Shown piece after piece: positions 45,207 to 53,125 of a DNA stretch of 64,000 nucleotides. Position 1 is the first letter of the stretch; each line of letters opens with the position of its first letter. Both the position numbers and the translations under genes were made by a program. The notes below the pieces were generated by a model, which did not search any database, was not told the DNA's origin, and saw only the letters and a program-made list of their open reading frames with translations. Origin of the DNA: DASPWV01 sp046726375 (GTDB lineage: Bacteria > Acidobacteriota > Vicinamibacteria > Vicinamibacterales > UBA2999); NCBI GenBank assembly GCA_046726375.1, contig JBKPAJ010000065.1, positions 10,454 to 74,453 on the forward strand, in the 5' to 3' direction.

Positions 45207-46637
45207 TCAATCGCGAAAGCACGCGCCGAGGCGCCGAAGTCCTTCTTCGATGTCGTCAGTCGCGATCGCGCCATACCCAAGCATCACGCCGGCCCGCTGG
45301 GAGCGACCGACCGTGAACGACGACAACAGCTGGACGGCGACACCGACATCGGCGGCGCGCTGCGCAATACCTACTATTCGCGAGGGCGGCAATCTGGAGG
45401 CGACGGCAGTAACGTGCAGACCGGTACTTGACGGCACGAGCTCGAGGTGCTGCCTGAAGTCGCGGGATAGAGTGCTGACGATCAGCGCGTGCCGGGCACG
45501 ATAGACGGTACCAACCCGTCTGATGTGCCGTGCGTAACTACCGTCATCGATGAAGCGAGCCAGAGCCGCCTGCACGAGGCCGGACGTATGCCAGTCGGAG
45601 ACATACTTTGCCTTCTGAACCGCGGAGCGCAGTGATGAAGGTGCCACGATAAACCCGAGTCGCAGCGTCGGCAACATCGTCTTGGAAAATGACCCGATGT
45701 AAATCACGAGGCCAGACCCGTCGAGCGTCTGCAGTGCTTCGAGCGGCCGCCCACCGAATCGGAACTCGCTGTCATAGTCATCTTCGATGATCGCCGCCTT
45801 GTGCCGCTCGGCCCAACTGAGCAGCGCCTGACGGCGAGCCAGCGTCATCGGCACACCAAGTGGATACTGGTGCGACGGCGTCACGTAGACGGCCCGTACT
45901 CGACGTGGGATCGCTGTCACAACGAGTCCGTCGCGATCGACGGGAACTCCCACCACGCGAACACCCAGCGATTCGAGGAGAAGCCTGGCGGGTGGGTAAC
46001 CGGGGTCTTCGACCGCGACTTGGTCCCCTGGCGCCAGCAAGACGCGAGCGAGGATGTCGAGGGCCTGCTGAGTGCCGTTCGTGACCGTGACCGCCTCTGG
46101 CGGCGTCAGCACGCCGCGGGAAATCGCGATATGGCGCGCAATCGCCGCGCGCAGCCCCGGATCCCCCGCCGGATGCTGATAGACGCCGGCGGCCACTTCA
46201 CCCGAACGCATGGCTCGCGCCATCAGTCGACGCCACGCCCGATGCGGAAACAGCAAGGCATCCGGAAGGCCAGTCCGAAAATCATAGCGAGCAGGCCTGT
46301 CAAACGCGGTCGACAGCGGGATCGATTGCCAAACGGCTCGTGGCCGAAGGACGCTGCCTTGGAGCTTGACGAACGGTGAGCCTCGCCGCCTGGCATGTTC
46401 GCTGACAAACGTTCCGGCACCCACACGCGCGGTCACGAATCCTTCGGCGGCGAGCGTTTCGTACGCCACGCTGACGGTCATGCGCGACACCGACAGTCTG
46501 CGAGCCAGATGCCGTGTCGGCGGCAATGCGTCACCGGGGCCAAGCCGGCCGTCGGCAATCGCCTGGCGCAGCTGACGGCAGATCTCGCGGCAGAGATCCT
46601 TGCGGCCAACGAGGTTGACATGGAGATCCATCGCCAT
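45207..46637 (-). CDS. MocR-type regulator (GntR winged helix fused to PLP aminotransferase fold)
   Basis: 476 residues. The N-terminal GntR winged helix (about 12-80) has LPPTRHLARRLSVSRMTVSV and YETLAAEGFVTARVGAGTFV. The rest is an aminotransferase fold I domain; the PLP lysine is in YIGSFSKTMLPTLRLGF (about 320-336), and VEDPGYPPAR and EDDYDSEFRF are typical. MocR regulators sense PLP or amino acids (PdxR, GabR). It is divergent from the membrane protein at 46663 with only 25 bases between, so it may regulate that operon. Confidence 0.93.
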   Translation of the reverse strand: MAMDLHVNLVGRKDLCREICRQLRQAIADGRLGPGDALPPTRHLARRLSVSRMTVSVAYETLAAEGFVTARVGAGTFVSEHARRRGSPFVKLQGSVLRPRAVWQSIPLSTAFDRPARYDFRTGLPDALLFPHRAWRRLMARAMRSGEVAAGVYQHPAGDPGLRAAIARHIAISRGVLTPPEAVTVTNGTQQALDILARVLLAPGDQVAVEDPGYPPARLLLESLGVRVVGVPVDRDGLVVTAIPRRVRAVYVTPSHQYPLGVPMTLARRQALLSWAERHKAAIIEDDYDSEFRFGGRPLEALQTLDGSGLVIYIGSFSKTMLPTLRLGFIVAPSSLRSAVQKAKYVSDWHTSGLVQAALARFIDDGSYARHIRRVGTVYRARHALIVSTLSRDFRQHLELVPSSTGLHVTAVASRLPPSRIVGIAQRAADVGVAVQLLSSFTVGRSQRAGVMLGYGAIATDDIEEGLRRLGACFRD

Positions 46638-46662
46638 GGGCGGCTCGAATTGGACTGGTGAA

Positions 46663-47217
46663 ATGGTACCAGATTGGCTCTGGAAGTCAGTCCTTTGGCA
46701 CGTCTACCCTACCGAATCGCGAGTGCGCGACTGGGGAAGGATCGATTCGAGTGAGCCGGTGTGTCGACGCGCGACAACATTTGTGCTGGGCGGTGGAGCC
46801 GTCGCGGCGACGCTGAACATTCTGTACGCCTGGTTGTTCTGGCGGCTAAAGGCGGGCGTTTCGATGCAGCGCATTCTCCAGTCTGTCGCCGCCGGCGTTC
46901 TTGGCAGAAGCAGCTTCGACGGCGGCACCTCAACGGCGACGCTGGGATTGGTGCTGCACTACTTCATGGCGTCGGTCATGTCTGTTGGCTACTACCTCGC
47001 CACAGATCGCTGGCCGTTGCTGGTCGAACGTCCCGCGCTCTGCGGCGCGGCCTACGGACTGCTGCTGTACGCGGTGATGAACGCCATCGTCGCACCGTTG
47101 TCCGCAGCCGGTCAGGGACCTGCCGTTCGCCTGTGGATCGTCCTCAGCATTGTGGTGCACATGGTGTGCATCGGGACTCCCATTGGTCTTGCTGCGGAAA
47201 GGGCGCGGAGTGCCTGA
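46663..47217 (+). CDS. Integral membrane protein (four helices)
   Basis: 184 residues from ATG 46663; a later GTG at 46758 would give a cleaner membrane-protein start. Helices at about 38-60, 85-100, 105-125, 135-160 and a last one near the end. SVAAGVLGRSSFDGGTSTAT and YGLLLYAVMNAIVAPLSAAG recur in a family of small proteobacterial and acidobacterial membrane proteins of unknown role. The stop overlaps the AraC start by eight bases. Confidence 0.7.
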   Translation: MVPDWLWKSVLWHVYPTESRVRDWGRIDSSEPVCRRATTFVLGGGAVAATLNILYAWLFWRLKAGVSMQRILQSVAAGVLGRSSFDGGTSTATLGLVLHYFMASVMSVGYYLATDRWPLLVERPALCGAAYGLLLYAVMNAIVAPLSAAGQGPAVRLWIVLSIVVHMVCIGTPIGLAAERARSA

Positions 47218-48097
47218 TCCACGCACATCTAGAGAAGTTACCTCACCTACCCGGTTGTTCGAATCCGCAAGTGGACTCGTCGAGCGAGTTGAATGCCGCA
47301 GCGCGCAGCCGGCCTTAATGGCTGAGGATTTCTCACCTGATTTCAAGGTCGCCTTCCCGTACCGCGGCGGCTTCGTGTGGCACGTCGGCGGTGAAGCCGT
47401 GGTCAGCGATCCTAATCAAGTTCTGTTCATCAGGCGCGGGGAGCCGTTTCGCATGGGCCGGCATCGGCCCGACGGTTTCGGCGAGGTGATCATCACGCCG
47501 GCGGAGTCCATCCTGCGAGCCGTCTCGGAGGCAACCGGATTCGATCTGGAGCGACATCCTCTTTTTGCGGCGCGGAGTCGGCGGGCCCCACCCATGCTGC
47601 AGCGGCGCTGCGCACAGTTCATCCATCAGGCCGTCAATGACGATCGCCCAACCGATCTCGATTTGGATCACGCGCTCATCTCGTTGCTGCGCGACGCGCT
47701 TCAGTTGGAGGCTCCCACGTCCGTCAGTTCACCTCAGATACGACGGCTGATTCGGCGCGCCAAGGAGTTTGTGAACGCCCATTTCACAGAGCGATTGCAG
47801 CTGTTCGATGTGGGTCGCGCCGTGGGTGCCTCGCCTGCCTATGTCACGGATGTTTTTCGTCGCTTCGAAGGGATTTCGTTGCAGCGCTACGTGACCCAAC
47901 TGCGCCTCGCCCGCGCGCTCGTTGAACTGCCATACTCCACAGACATCACGTCACTGGCGCTCGATCTCGGCTTCTCGAGCCACAGCCATTTCACGCTGGC
48001 CTTCCGACGCGCGTTCGGCTGCACACCGTCTGAGTTCCGCCGAATTACTCGACATCGCCACGAATCAGCGGATTTCGAACACGGCGGCGTGCGATGA
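47210..48097 (+). CDS. AraC-family transcriptional regulator
   Basis: 295 residues from GTG 47210, overlapping the upstream stop. An N-terminal cupin-like part (VLFIRRGEPFRMGRHRPDGF near 80-100) is followed by two helix-turn-helix units at about 185-285: LQLFDVGRAVGASPAYVTDV and ITSLALDLGFSSHSHFTLAF then PSEFRR. The stop overlaps the next start (ATGA). It is in the middle of a three-gene operon with a membrane protein and an alpha/beta hydrolase. Confidence 0.9.
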   Translation: MPDPRTSREVTSPTRLFESASGLVERVECRSAQPALMAEDFSPDFKVAFPYRGGFVWHVGGEAVVSDPNQVLFIRRGEPFRMGRHRPDGFGEVIITPAESILRAVSEATGFDLERHPLFAARSRRAPPMLQRRCAQFIHQAVNDDRPTDLDLDHALISLLRDALQLEAPTSVSSPQIRRLIRRAKEFVNAHFTERLQLFDVGRAVGASPAYVTDVFRRFEGISLQRYVTQLRLARALVELPYSTDITSLALDLGFSSHSHFTLAFRRAFGCTPSEFRRITRHRHESADFEHGGVR

Positions 48098-49224
48098 CTC
48101 AGCGAAGGAACGTGACAGCGTATTTCCGCACGTTGCGCTCACGATGGACAAAAATGGTGCACCGTGCCAGCTGGCGACGGGTATGGCTCGGCGGGCCATC
48201 GTGCTTCGTGCTGGTCGTTTTCGTGAGCGTCGGCGTGCTCGCTGGAGATCGCGAGCCATTGAGTCTAGACACACACGAACGTAGCCGCTTGCCGGGCAAA
48301 TTCATCGCACTCTCGCACGGGTATACGAGCTACGATGTCACCGGTCCGGCGGACGGCCGTGTGGTGCTGCTGATTCCCGGGATCTCCATTCCCAGGAGCG
48401 TGTTCCGACCTACTGCCGCATCCCTTGCACAAGCTGGCTACCGCGTCGTCACGTACGATCTGTACGGACGCGGGTTGTCGGATCGGCCGCGAGTGCGCTA
48501 CGACGCGGCCCTGTTCAACCAACAGATCGATGAGCTGCTTACCGCGATCCAGATTACTGGGCCCATCACGCTCATGGGTGTGGCTTCGGGTGGGCTGCAG
48601 TCGATGCTCTATACGGAGTTTCGACCGACCCGCGTCGAACGCCTCGTCCTCATCTGCCCCGACGGAGTAAATGCGCCGGTCGACGGTTTTGTTCGACTGG
48701 TGCGAACCCCGGTGGTCGGCCAAATCGCCGGTCGCGTCATCTTGAATACGGTCGGTCAGCGGCAATGGGAGGAGCGGCTGCAGAACTATTCGTCTGACGG
48801 CCGCGTCGTCGAAGACGTCATCACGTCGTTCCGAAGTCAGCTCCGTTACCAGGGGTTCTGGCGTGCGCTGGCATCGTCAATTGCGAGCCTGCCCATCAGC
48901 GAGTCGAGCGATCTTTTCCGACGAGTGGAACGCCAAGGGCTGCCGACGCTGATCCTCTGGGGTACCCACGACGTGATTATTCCGGTTCGGCTTGCTCAGG
49001 AAGTGCGGAGACTGATGCCATCAGCGTCGTACGTCGAAATCCCGGCGGGCCATCTGCCGCAATACGAGCGTCCCGATCTCACGAACGAAGCGATACTTCG
49101 CTTTCTCGAGCAGACGCAAAAACGTCATGCCCGGTCCCTTCGCGGTGAGCTTGCGAAGGGTCCGGCTAACGATGAAGGTGCGGCGCCGTCCCACATGCCA
49201 GCGTCAGTGATGTATTGGCCATGA
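48094..49224 (+). CDS. Membrane-anchored alpha/beta hydrolase, nucleophile replaced
   Basis: 376 residues with a basic start and one anchor helix (about 35-50). It has the hydrolase scaffold: LLIPGISIPRSVFRP, the strand YDLYGRGLSDRP, the acid WGTHDVI (about 298) and the late His in PAGHLPQYERP (about 323). At the nucleophile elbow the sequence is LMGVASGGLQ, so the Ser or Asp expected after the Val is Ala. Unless the following Ser serves, it may be non-catalytic. Its start overlaps the AraC stop, so regulator and hydrolase are made together. Confidence 0.85.
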   Translation: MTQRRNVTAYFRTLRSRWTKMVHRASWRRVWLGGPSCFVLVVFVSVGVLAGDREPLSLDTHERSRLPGKFIALSHGYTSYDVTGPADGRVVLLIPGISIPRSVFRPTAASLAQAGYRVVTYDLYGRGLSDRPRVRYDAALFNQQIDELLTAIQITGPITLMGVASGGLQSMLYTEFRPTRVERLVLICPDGVNAPVDGFVRLVRTPVVGQIAGRVILNTVGQRQWEERLQNYSSDGRVVEDVITSFRSQLRYQGFWRALASSIASLPISESSDLFRRVERQGLPTLILWGTHDVIIPVRLAQEVRRLMPSASYVEIPAGHLPQYERPDLTNEAILRFLEQTQKRHARSLRGELAKGPANDEGAAPSHMPASVMYWP

Positions 49225-49398
49225 AAACCGAACGCAATATGGTGTGGCAGCCGCCCGACCTCGTTCTTCAAAGGACTCGGCATCCAGGACGAGCAGGAAC
49301 GAAGTTCGTCTCTTTGCAGCAAAGACGACCGCGAGGATCACGCCGTGGTCCTCGCGAGAGCGGCGGGATTCAATTTCCAAGCGTGCTCCTTCAATCAT
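49200..49398 (-). pseudogene. Carotenoid oxygenase C-terminal remnant
   Basis: On the minus strand from about 49370: SREDHGVILAVVFAAKRRTS and FLLVLDAESFEERGRA, then after a one-base shift near 49265 LPHHIAFGFHGQYI. This is the conserved ending of carotenoid cleavage dioxygenases, where the last His coordinates iron. Everything upstream is gone. It overlaps the end of the hydrolase gene by 25 bases. Confidence 0.65.
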
Positions 49399-49476
49399 TA
49401 CACATGGGTCTCGGCGCGAATTCCCCTCGTCAGCTAAATTTACTTGGGTTCTGGCGCAGCAGACGAATGAATCCGT

Positions 49477-49881
49477 TCAGCGCCATCGATTTGCCTCCTG
49501 CTTCAGCCAGTACCGGATACCACGGCCGGCATATGGTTCTTGCGCAAACCGCGGGATGACGTGCATGTGTGCATGCATTACGTCCTGCCCGCCGGTAGCC
49601 GCGCAGTTCCAGCCGACGTTGTAGCCCTGTGGCTGGTACGTCGCGTCCATCCACCGCTTCACATCGGCGAGCAACTGAAATGACGTGCACACCTCGTCGA
49701 GCGTTAGATCGAATACGGTTTCAGCGTGACGAACCGGAATGATCACGCCGGAGCCGACCAGCGCACCTTGTTGCCTGGCGTTCTGCAGGAAAAGCGCCGA
49801 GTCGTTGCGACAAACGAGCCGCTGATCGGGATCGTCCGCCCAGTGGCACAGAGGACAGTCGCTCGGGATGACGTCTGGCAT
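49477..49881 (-). CDS. HIT-family nucleotide hydrolase/transferase
   Basis: 134 residues. The histidine triad is HAHMHVIPR near 103-111 and the first half contains CPLCHW near 10-14, a zinc-type pair common in HIT proteins. NVGWNCAATGGQDVMHAHMH is the conserved block before the triad. HIT enzymes split adenylates or dinucleoside polyphosphates. It follows the DUF1801 genes on the same strand by 93 bases and may be the end of the DoxX operon. Confidence 0.92.
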   Translation of the reverse strand: MPDVIPSDCPLCHWADDPDQRLVCRNDSALFLQNARQQGALVGSGVIIPVRHAETVFDLTLDEVCTSFQLLADVKRWMDATYQPQGYNVGWNCAATGGQDVMHAHMHVIPRFAQEPYAGRGIRYWLKQEANRWR

Positions 49882-49974
49882 GTCGCGGTTCGCGGAGTTG
49901 AAGGTTCGAGCGGCGACTCGATGAGCCCGTGGCTGTCCTCGGGCGCGACTTGCGCGGAATCTTACGCAGGCGTT

Positions 49975-50481
49975 CTAGACTCTCGAACCTTTGCTCTTTG
50001 GTACCGAGTGCTTGGTGTTGTAAGCGATCGCCGCGCGCAGCAACGCCTTGAGCGCAGTCTTGTCTATCTTGTCTCCCTCGCGAAAGTCTATCGCCCGCCA
50101 CGTGTTCCCCTCCAGGCCCGCGTTGAAGAGCTTCTTGGGATCAGGGAGCTCGGCTCCGTTGAAGAACGTGAGCTTCACCTTGTCCTTGTGGGCATTGGCG
50201 AGGGCGTACATCCCCTCGTGCGACCAGACGGGGCTCCCCATCCACTTCCATTCTTCGACTACCTCGGGGTCCGCCTCGCGGATGAGGGTCCGGATTTCGG
50301 CCAACCTCTCGCCTCTCCAATCCCCCAGGTCCGCGATTCTCTTGTCGATCCGCTCGGATGCGCTCATATGGTGTGATGACGTGGCGACCGCCTTGCGCGG
50401 TTTGGCCGCCTTCGCAGCGACCCGCTTGGCGGCGGCCTTCTTTGCGACCTTCGCCGACTTCGTGGACGTCTTGCCGGGCAT
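49975..50481 (-). CDS. DUF1801 protein with Lys/Ala-rich N-terminal tail
   Basis: 168 residues from ATG 50481. The first 35 residues are Lys- and Ala-rich (AKKAAAKRVAAKAAKP), a disordered, nucleic-acid-like tail. The domain from about 45 to 160 matches DUF1801: EEWKWMGSPVWSHEGMYALA, KLTFFNGAELPDPKKLFN, WRAIDFREGDKID. DUF1801 is an alpha/beta frataxin-like fold without a known reaction. It follows the second DUF1801 gene by 47 bases. Confidence 0.85.
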   Translation of the reverse strand: MPGKTSTKSAKVAKKAAAKRVAAKAAKPRKAVATSSHHMSASERIDKRIADLGDWRGERLAEIRTLIREADPEVVEEWKWMGSPVWSHEGMYALANAHKDKVKLTFFNGAELPDPKKLFNAGLEGNTWRAIDFREGDKIDKTALKALLRAAIAYNTKHSVPKSKGSRV

Positions 50482-50528
50482 TGTGTTCACTCCAGGACTG
50501 CGGTGACGTGCGAGGATCCCGGCCGGCG

Positions 50529-51056
50529 CTACGGGACCCAGCCGGGCAGGGCGGCCGCCTGCCGGATCCATGTTGCCATCTGCGCCTCGTCGAGCTGATC
50601 GTCCTCGCGGATGTAGAGGTAGCGTACTTCCTCGTGCTTGGACTCGCCAGGCGGAACGGGACGCAGCGACGTGCCGCGGAAGAACGCCACCTTGACGTAG
50701 TTCGTGAAGCAATGGAAGTTGAGGAACCAGCCCTGGCCCTCGACTCCGTAGAAGGGCGAGTTCCATTTGACCGCCTTGCGCACGCCGGGGACGGTGCGCA
50801 CGATGAGTGCGTCGAGGCGGCGCCCGACGTCGCGTTTCCAGCCCGGCATGGCCGCGATGTAGTCCAGCACGGGGGCGTCGCCGTCGGCCTTCGCGATCTG
50901 AGGGTTGCCGCCCGAGAGTAGGACGGGGACCTTCTCGCCTTCTCGCACCTTGATCGGCTTGGCCTTACTCGCACCGGGCTTGGCCTTCGCCCCAGCCTTC
51001 GGCTTCTTGATTGACGCCTTCATCTGCCGCTGGATTCGTCGGTTTTGATTCGCCAC
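50529..51056 (-). CDS. DUF1801 protein
   Basis: About 175 residues from GTG 51056 (ATG 51023 possible). A basic tail (KPKAGAKAKPGASKAKP) precedes DUF1801 sequence: VRKAVKWNSPFYGVEGQGWF, CFTNYVKVAFFRGTSL and HEEVRYLYIREDDQLDE. A distant paralogue of the next gene. It starts 24 bases after DoxX ends and so is probably driven by the ECF41 promoters ahead of DoxX. Confidence 0.88.
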   Translation of the reverse strand: MANQNRRIQRQMKASIKKPKAGAKAKPGASKAKPIKVREGEKVPVLLSGGNPQIAKADGDAPVLDYIAAMPGWKRDVGRRLDALIVRTVPGVRKAVKWNSPFYGVEGQGWFLNFHCFTNYVKVAFFRGTSLRPVPPGESKHEEVRYLYIREDDQLDEAQMATWIRQAAALPGWVP

Positions 51057-51079
51057 GCTTCGTTCCTGTGTTCGAGCGG

Positions 51080-51514
51080 TCAGGCGCTCGCCGGCATGGC
51101 CTCCAGGCGGCGCCAAAAGAAGTACGAGAGCCCCCAGAGCACGCCGGTGCCCGCCGCAAAGCCCCAGGCCTCCGGGCCATCTCCCACCGAGAGGTGGGCG
51201 ATGAGCGCAGAGCCAAGGGTGATCGCGAAGCCGGCGTACGCCCACTCCTTGAGCCGCGCCGGCACCGGCGCAAGCAGCAGCACCACGCCGAGGAGCTTGG
51301 CCCATGTGAGTTCCACCCGGAAGTAGTCGGGGAAGCCGAGGTGCGTGAACGCCTCCGCCACCTGCGGCAGGCGCAGTTGCGCGTAGGCGGTGAAGCCTAT
51401 CTGCAGGCAGAAGAGCGCGGTGACGATCCAGAAACCGATGACGATTCCTTTGGAGCGGGGCAGGCTCAGGTCCATATGCGAGAGGGCGCCGCTGCCTTCT
51501 AATGTCACATTCAT
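51080..51514 (-). CDS. DoxX-family membrane protein
   Basis: 144 residues from ATG 51514, with AAAGGAGGA upstream. Four membrane helices (about 23-45, 65-90, 95-112, 118-138) and the DoxX-type blocks FTHLGFPDYFRVELTWAKLL and GVVLLLAPVPARLKEWAYAG. DoxX-like proteins sit in respiratory or stress complexes; the exact role here is unknown. At least one, probably two, ECF41-type promoters read into it. Confidence 0.88.
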   Translation of the reverse strand: MNVTLEGSGALSHMDLSLPRSKGIVIGFWIVTALFCLQIGFTAYAQLRLPQVAEAFTHLGFPDYFRVELTWAKLLGVVLLLAPVPARLKEWAYAGFAITLGSALIAHLSVGDGPEAWGFAAGTGVLWGLSYFFWRRLEAMPASA

Positions 51515-51533
51515 GTCGTCCTCCTTTCACCAT

Positions 51534-51560
51534 GACGGATCGCACAGGGTGAATGTGACC
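51534..51560 (-). promoter_or_regulatory. ECF41-type promoter of the DoxX operon
   Basis: Minus strand: GGTCACA (51560-51554), 16 bases, CGTC (51537-51534), 20 bases before the DoxX start codon. The same layout recurs in the pairs at 51576-51638 and 53063-53124. Confidence 0.65.
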
Positions 51561-51575
51561 GCTGCCCCCCGGCTT

Positions 51576-51638
51576 GGTCACATCAGCGACGTTTCGTCCG
51601 TCAGTTACCATGACGGAGCGCGACGGAGGAATGTGACC
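51576..51638. promoter_or_regulatory. Face-to-face ECF41 promoter pair (sigma right, DoxX left)
   Basis: Rightward: GGTCACA (51576-51582), 16 bases, CGTC (51599-51602), toward the sigma gene at 51640. Leftward: GGTCACA (51638-51632), 16 bases, CGTC (51615-51612), toward DoxX. The two -10 boxes are separated by nine bases, so the start points overlap and only one polymerase can sit there. The leftward -35 lies between the sigma gene's GGAGG and its ATG. Confidence 0.6.
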
Positions 51639-51639
51639 G

Positions 51640-52518
51640 ATGCCCACACCTGAGTGGCTCGCTGAGCAATTCGAGGAGCACCGCCCTCATTTGCGCGCGG
51701 TGGCCTATCGGATGCTCGGGTCAGCGAGCGAGGCAGAGGATGCTGTTCAGGAAAGTTGGATTCGACTCGGCCGCACCGATGTCGGCGCGGTCGAAAACCT
51801 GCGAGCCTGGCTGACAACCGTCGTCGCGCGGGTGTGCCTCGACATGTTGCGGACGCGGACGAGGCGCCGGGAGGCCCCCTTGGACGTGCACGTGCCTGAT
51901 CCGGTGATCACTAGCGCCGACGATCCGGAGTCCAACGCCATGCTCGCCGACTCGGTCGGTCTCGCGCTCCTCGTGGTGCTGGAGGCCCTCGAGCCGGCCG
52001 AGCGGCTCGCCTTCGTGCTGCACGACGTGTTCGGCATGACCTTCGATGAGATCGCGCCGATCGTGGAATGCTCGCCGGTCGCAGCGCGTCAGCTCGCAAG
52101 CCGTGCGCGTCGGCGCGTTCAGGGGAACGTTCCTGACGCAGACCGCGACCTGGAGCAGCAGCGGCGTGTCGTCGATGCGTTCCTCGCCGCCGCTCGCGAG
52201 GGCGATTTCGAACGCCTGATGACCGTGCTCGATCCGGACATCGTGTTGCGAGCGGATGGCGGTGCGCTCGCGAGCGCATCACGGTTTGTGCGAGGGGCCC
52301 AGGCGGTCGCCGGTCAGGCCGCGACGTTCTCGAGGCTCGGCTTGTCCAATCAGGTGGTCCTCGTGAATGGCAATGTCGGGCTTCTGTCGCGCCGGCCCGA
52401 CGGCCGGCTGTTTTCCGTGATCGGCTTCACGATTGCCCGCGGCAGGATCGTTGCGATGCATATCCTGGCCGATCCAGAGCGTCTTAAGCGAGTCGATCTG
52501 TCGGGCATTGAAAGCTGA
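51640..52518 (+). CDS. SigJ/ECF41-like sigma factor
   Basis: 292 residues. Region 2 has YRMLGSASEAEDAVQESWIR and region 4 TFDEIAPIVECSPVAARQLA. The C-terminal SnoaL-like domain includes DIVLRADGGALASASRFVRG (the DGG loop) and a final ADPERLKRVDL in place of NPDKL. The linker has VPDPV rather than WLPEP, so it is a divergent member. It is a close paralogue of the gene at 53126 (same length and leader). It starts two bases after its own face-to-face promoter unit. Confidence 0.9.
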   Translation: MPTPEWLAEQFEEHRPHLRAVAYRMLGSASEAEDAVQESWIRLGRTDVGAVENLRAWLTTVVARVCLDMLRTRTRRREAPLDVHVPDPVITSADDPESNAMLADSVGLALLVVLEALEPAERLAFVLHDVFGMTFDEIAPIVECSPVAARQLASRARRRVQGNVPDADRDLEQQRRVVDAFLAAAREGDFERLMTVLDPDIVLRADGGALASASRFVRGAQAVAGQAATFSRLGLSNQVVLVNGNVGLLSRRPDGRLFSVIGFTIARGRIVAMHILADPERLKRVDLSGIES

Positions 52519-52627
52519 GCTCTGTCAGAAGCTCGTCAACGACGACCGTCAGCGGACGCCGCGATGGCCGTGTTGCGGGGAGCCGAGCGACGGCAGCGCG
52601 CGCCCGCAACGCGGCTGAACGTCCGCC

Positions 52628-53020
52628 CTACCCACGCAGCAGCTGCGTGACCTGAATGAGATTGCCGCAGGTGTCGTTCAGCATGGCGATCTTGGAGCCG
52701 GTCACGTCCGTGGGTGGCATGGTGAACTCGGCGCCGCGCGCTTTCATCCGCTCGTAATCGGCCTGCACGTCGTCGGTGAAGAACATGGCCGCGGGCTGGC
52801 TTTGCTGAAACATCGCCTGCTGGTAGGCTTTGGCCGCCGGGTTGCCGTTGAGCGCCAGCTGCAGCTCCGTGCCGTCAGGGTCCTCTGGTGAGGCCACCGT
52901 GAGCCAGCGATACGGCCCCTGGCTGAAGTCGGCCTTCTTCACGAAGCCCAGGACTTCGGTATAGAAGCGCAGGGCTTTCTGCTGTTCGTCGACGTACACG
53001 CTGGTCAGCTTGATCTTCAT
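52628..53020 (-). CDS. VOC-family protein
   Basis: 130 residues from ATG 53020, with GGAGGGAACC upstream. LTSVYVDEQQKALRFYTEVL begins the first module, and TDDVQADYERMKARGAEFTM with MLNDTCGNLIQV closes the second. Metal-site residues are partly atypical (DTCGNLIQ where DPxGNxxEL is usual). The gene lies between the two sigma genes on the opposite strand and is the predicted leftward target of the promoter pair at 53063-53124. Confidence 0.9.
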   Translation of the reverse strand: MKIKLTSVYVDEQQKALRFYTEVLGFVKKADFSQGPYRWLTVASPEDPDGTELQLALNGNPAAKAYQQAMFQQSQPAAMFFTDDVQADYERMKARGAEFTMPPTDVTGSKIAMLNDTCGNLIQVTQLLRG

Positions 53021-53062
53021 CGGTTCCCTCCTGATGTCACATTCGCGGGCGCTGCCGCTCCG

Positions 53063-53124
53063 CGTCACATTGTTTGTCGTTCGTCCGTCAACGCTATGAC
53101 GGAAGGCGACGAGGAAGTGTGACC
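53063..53124. promoter_or_regulatory. Face-to-face ECF41 promoter pair (sigma right, VOC left)
   Basis: Rightward: CGTCACA (53063-53069), 16 bases, CGTC (53086-53089), toward the sigma gene at 53126. Leftward: GGTCACA (53124-53118), 16 bases, CGTC (53101-53098), toward the VOC gene at 53020. The -10 boxes are eight bases apart. The same architecture as 51576-51638, although spacer sequences have diverged. Confidence 0.6.
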
Positions 53125-53125
53125 G

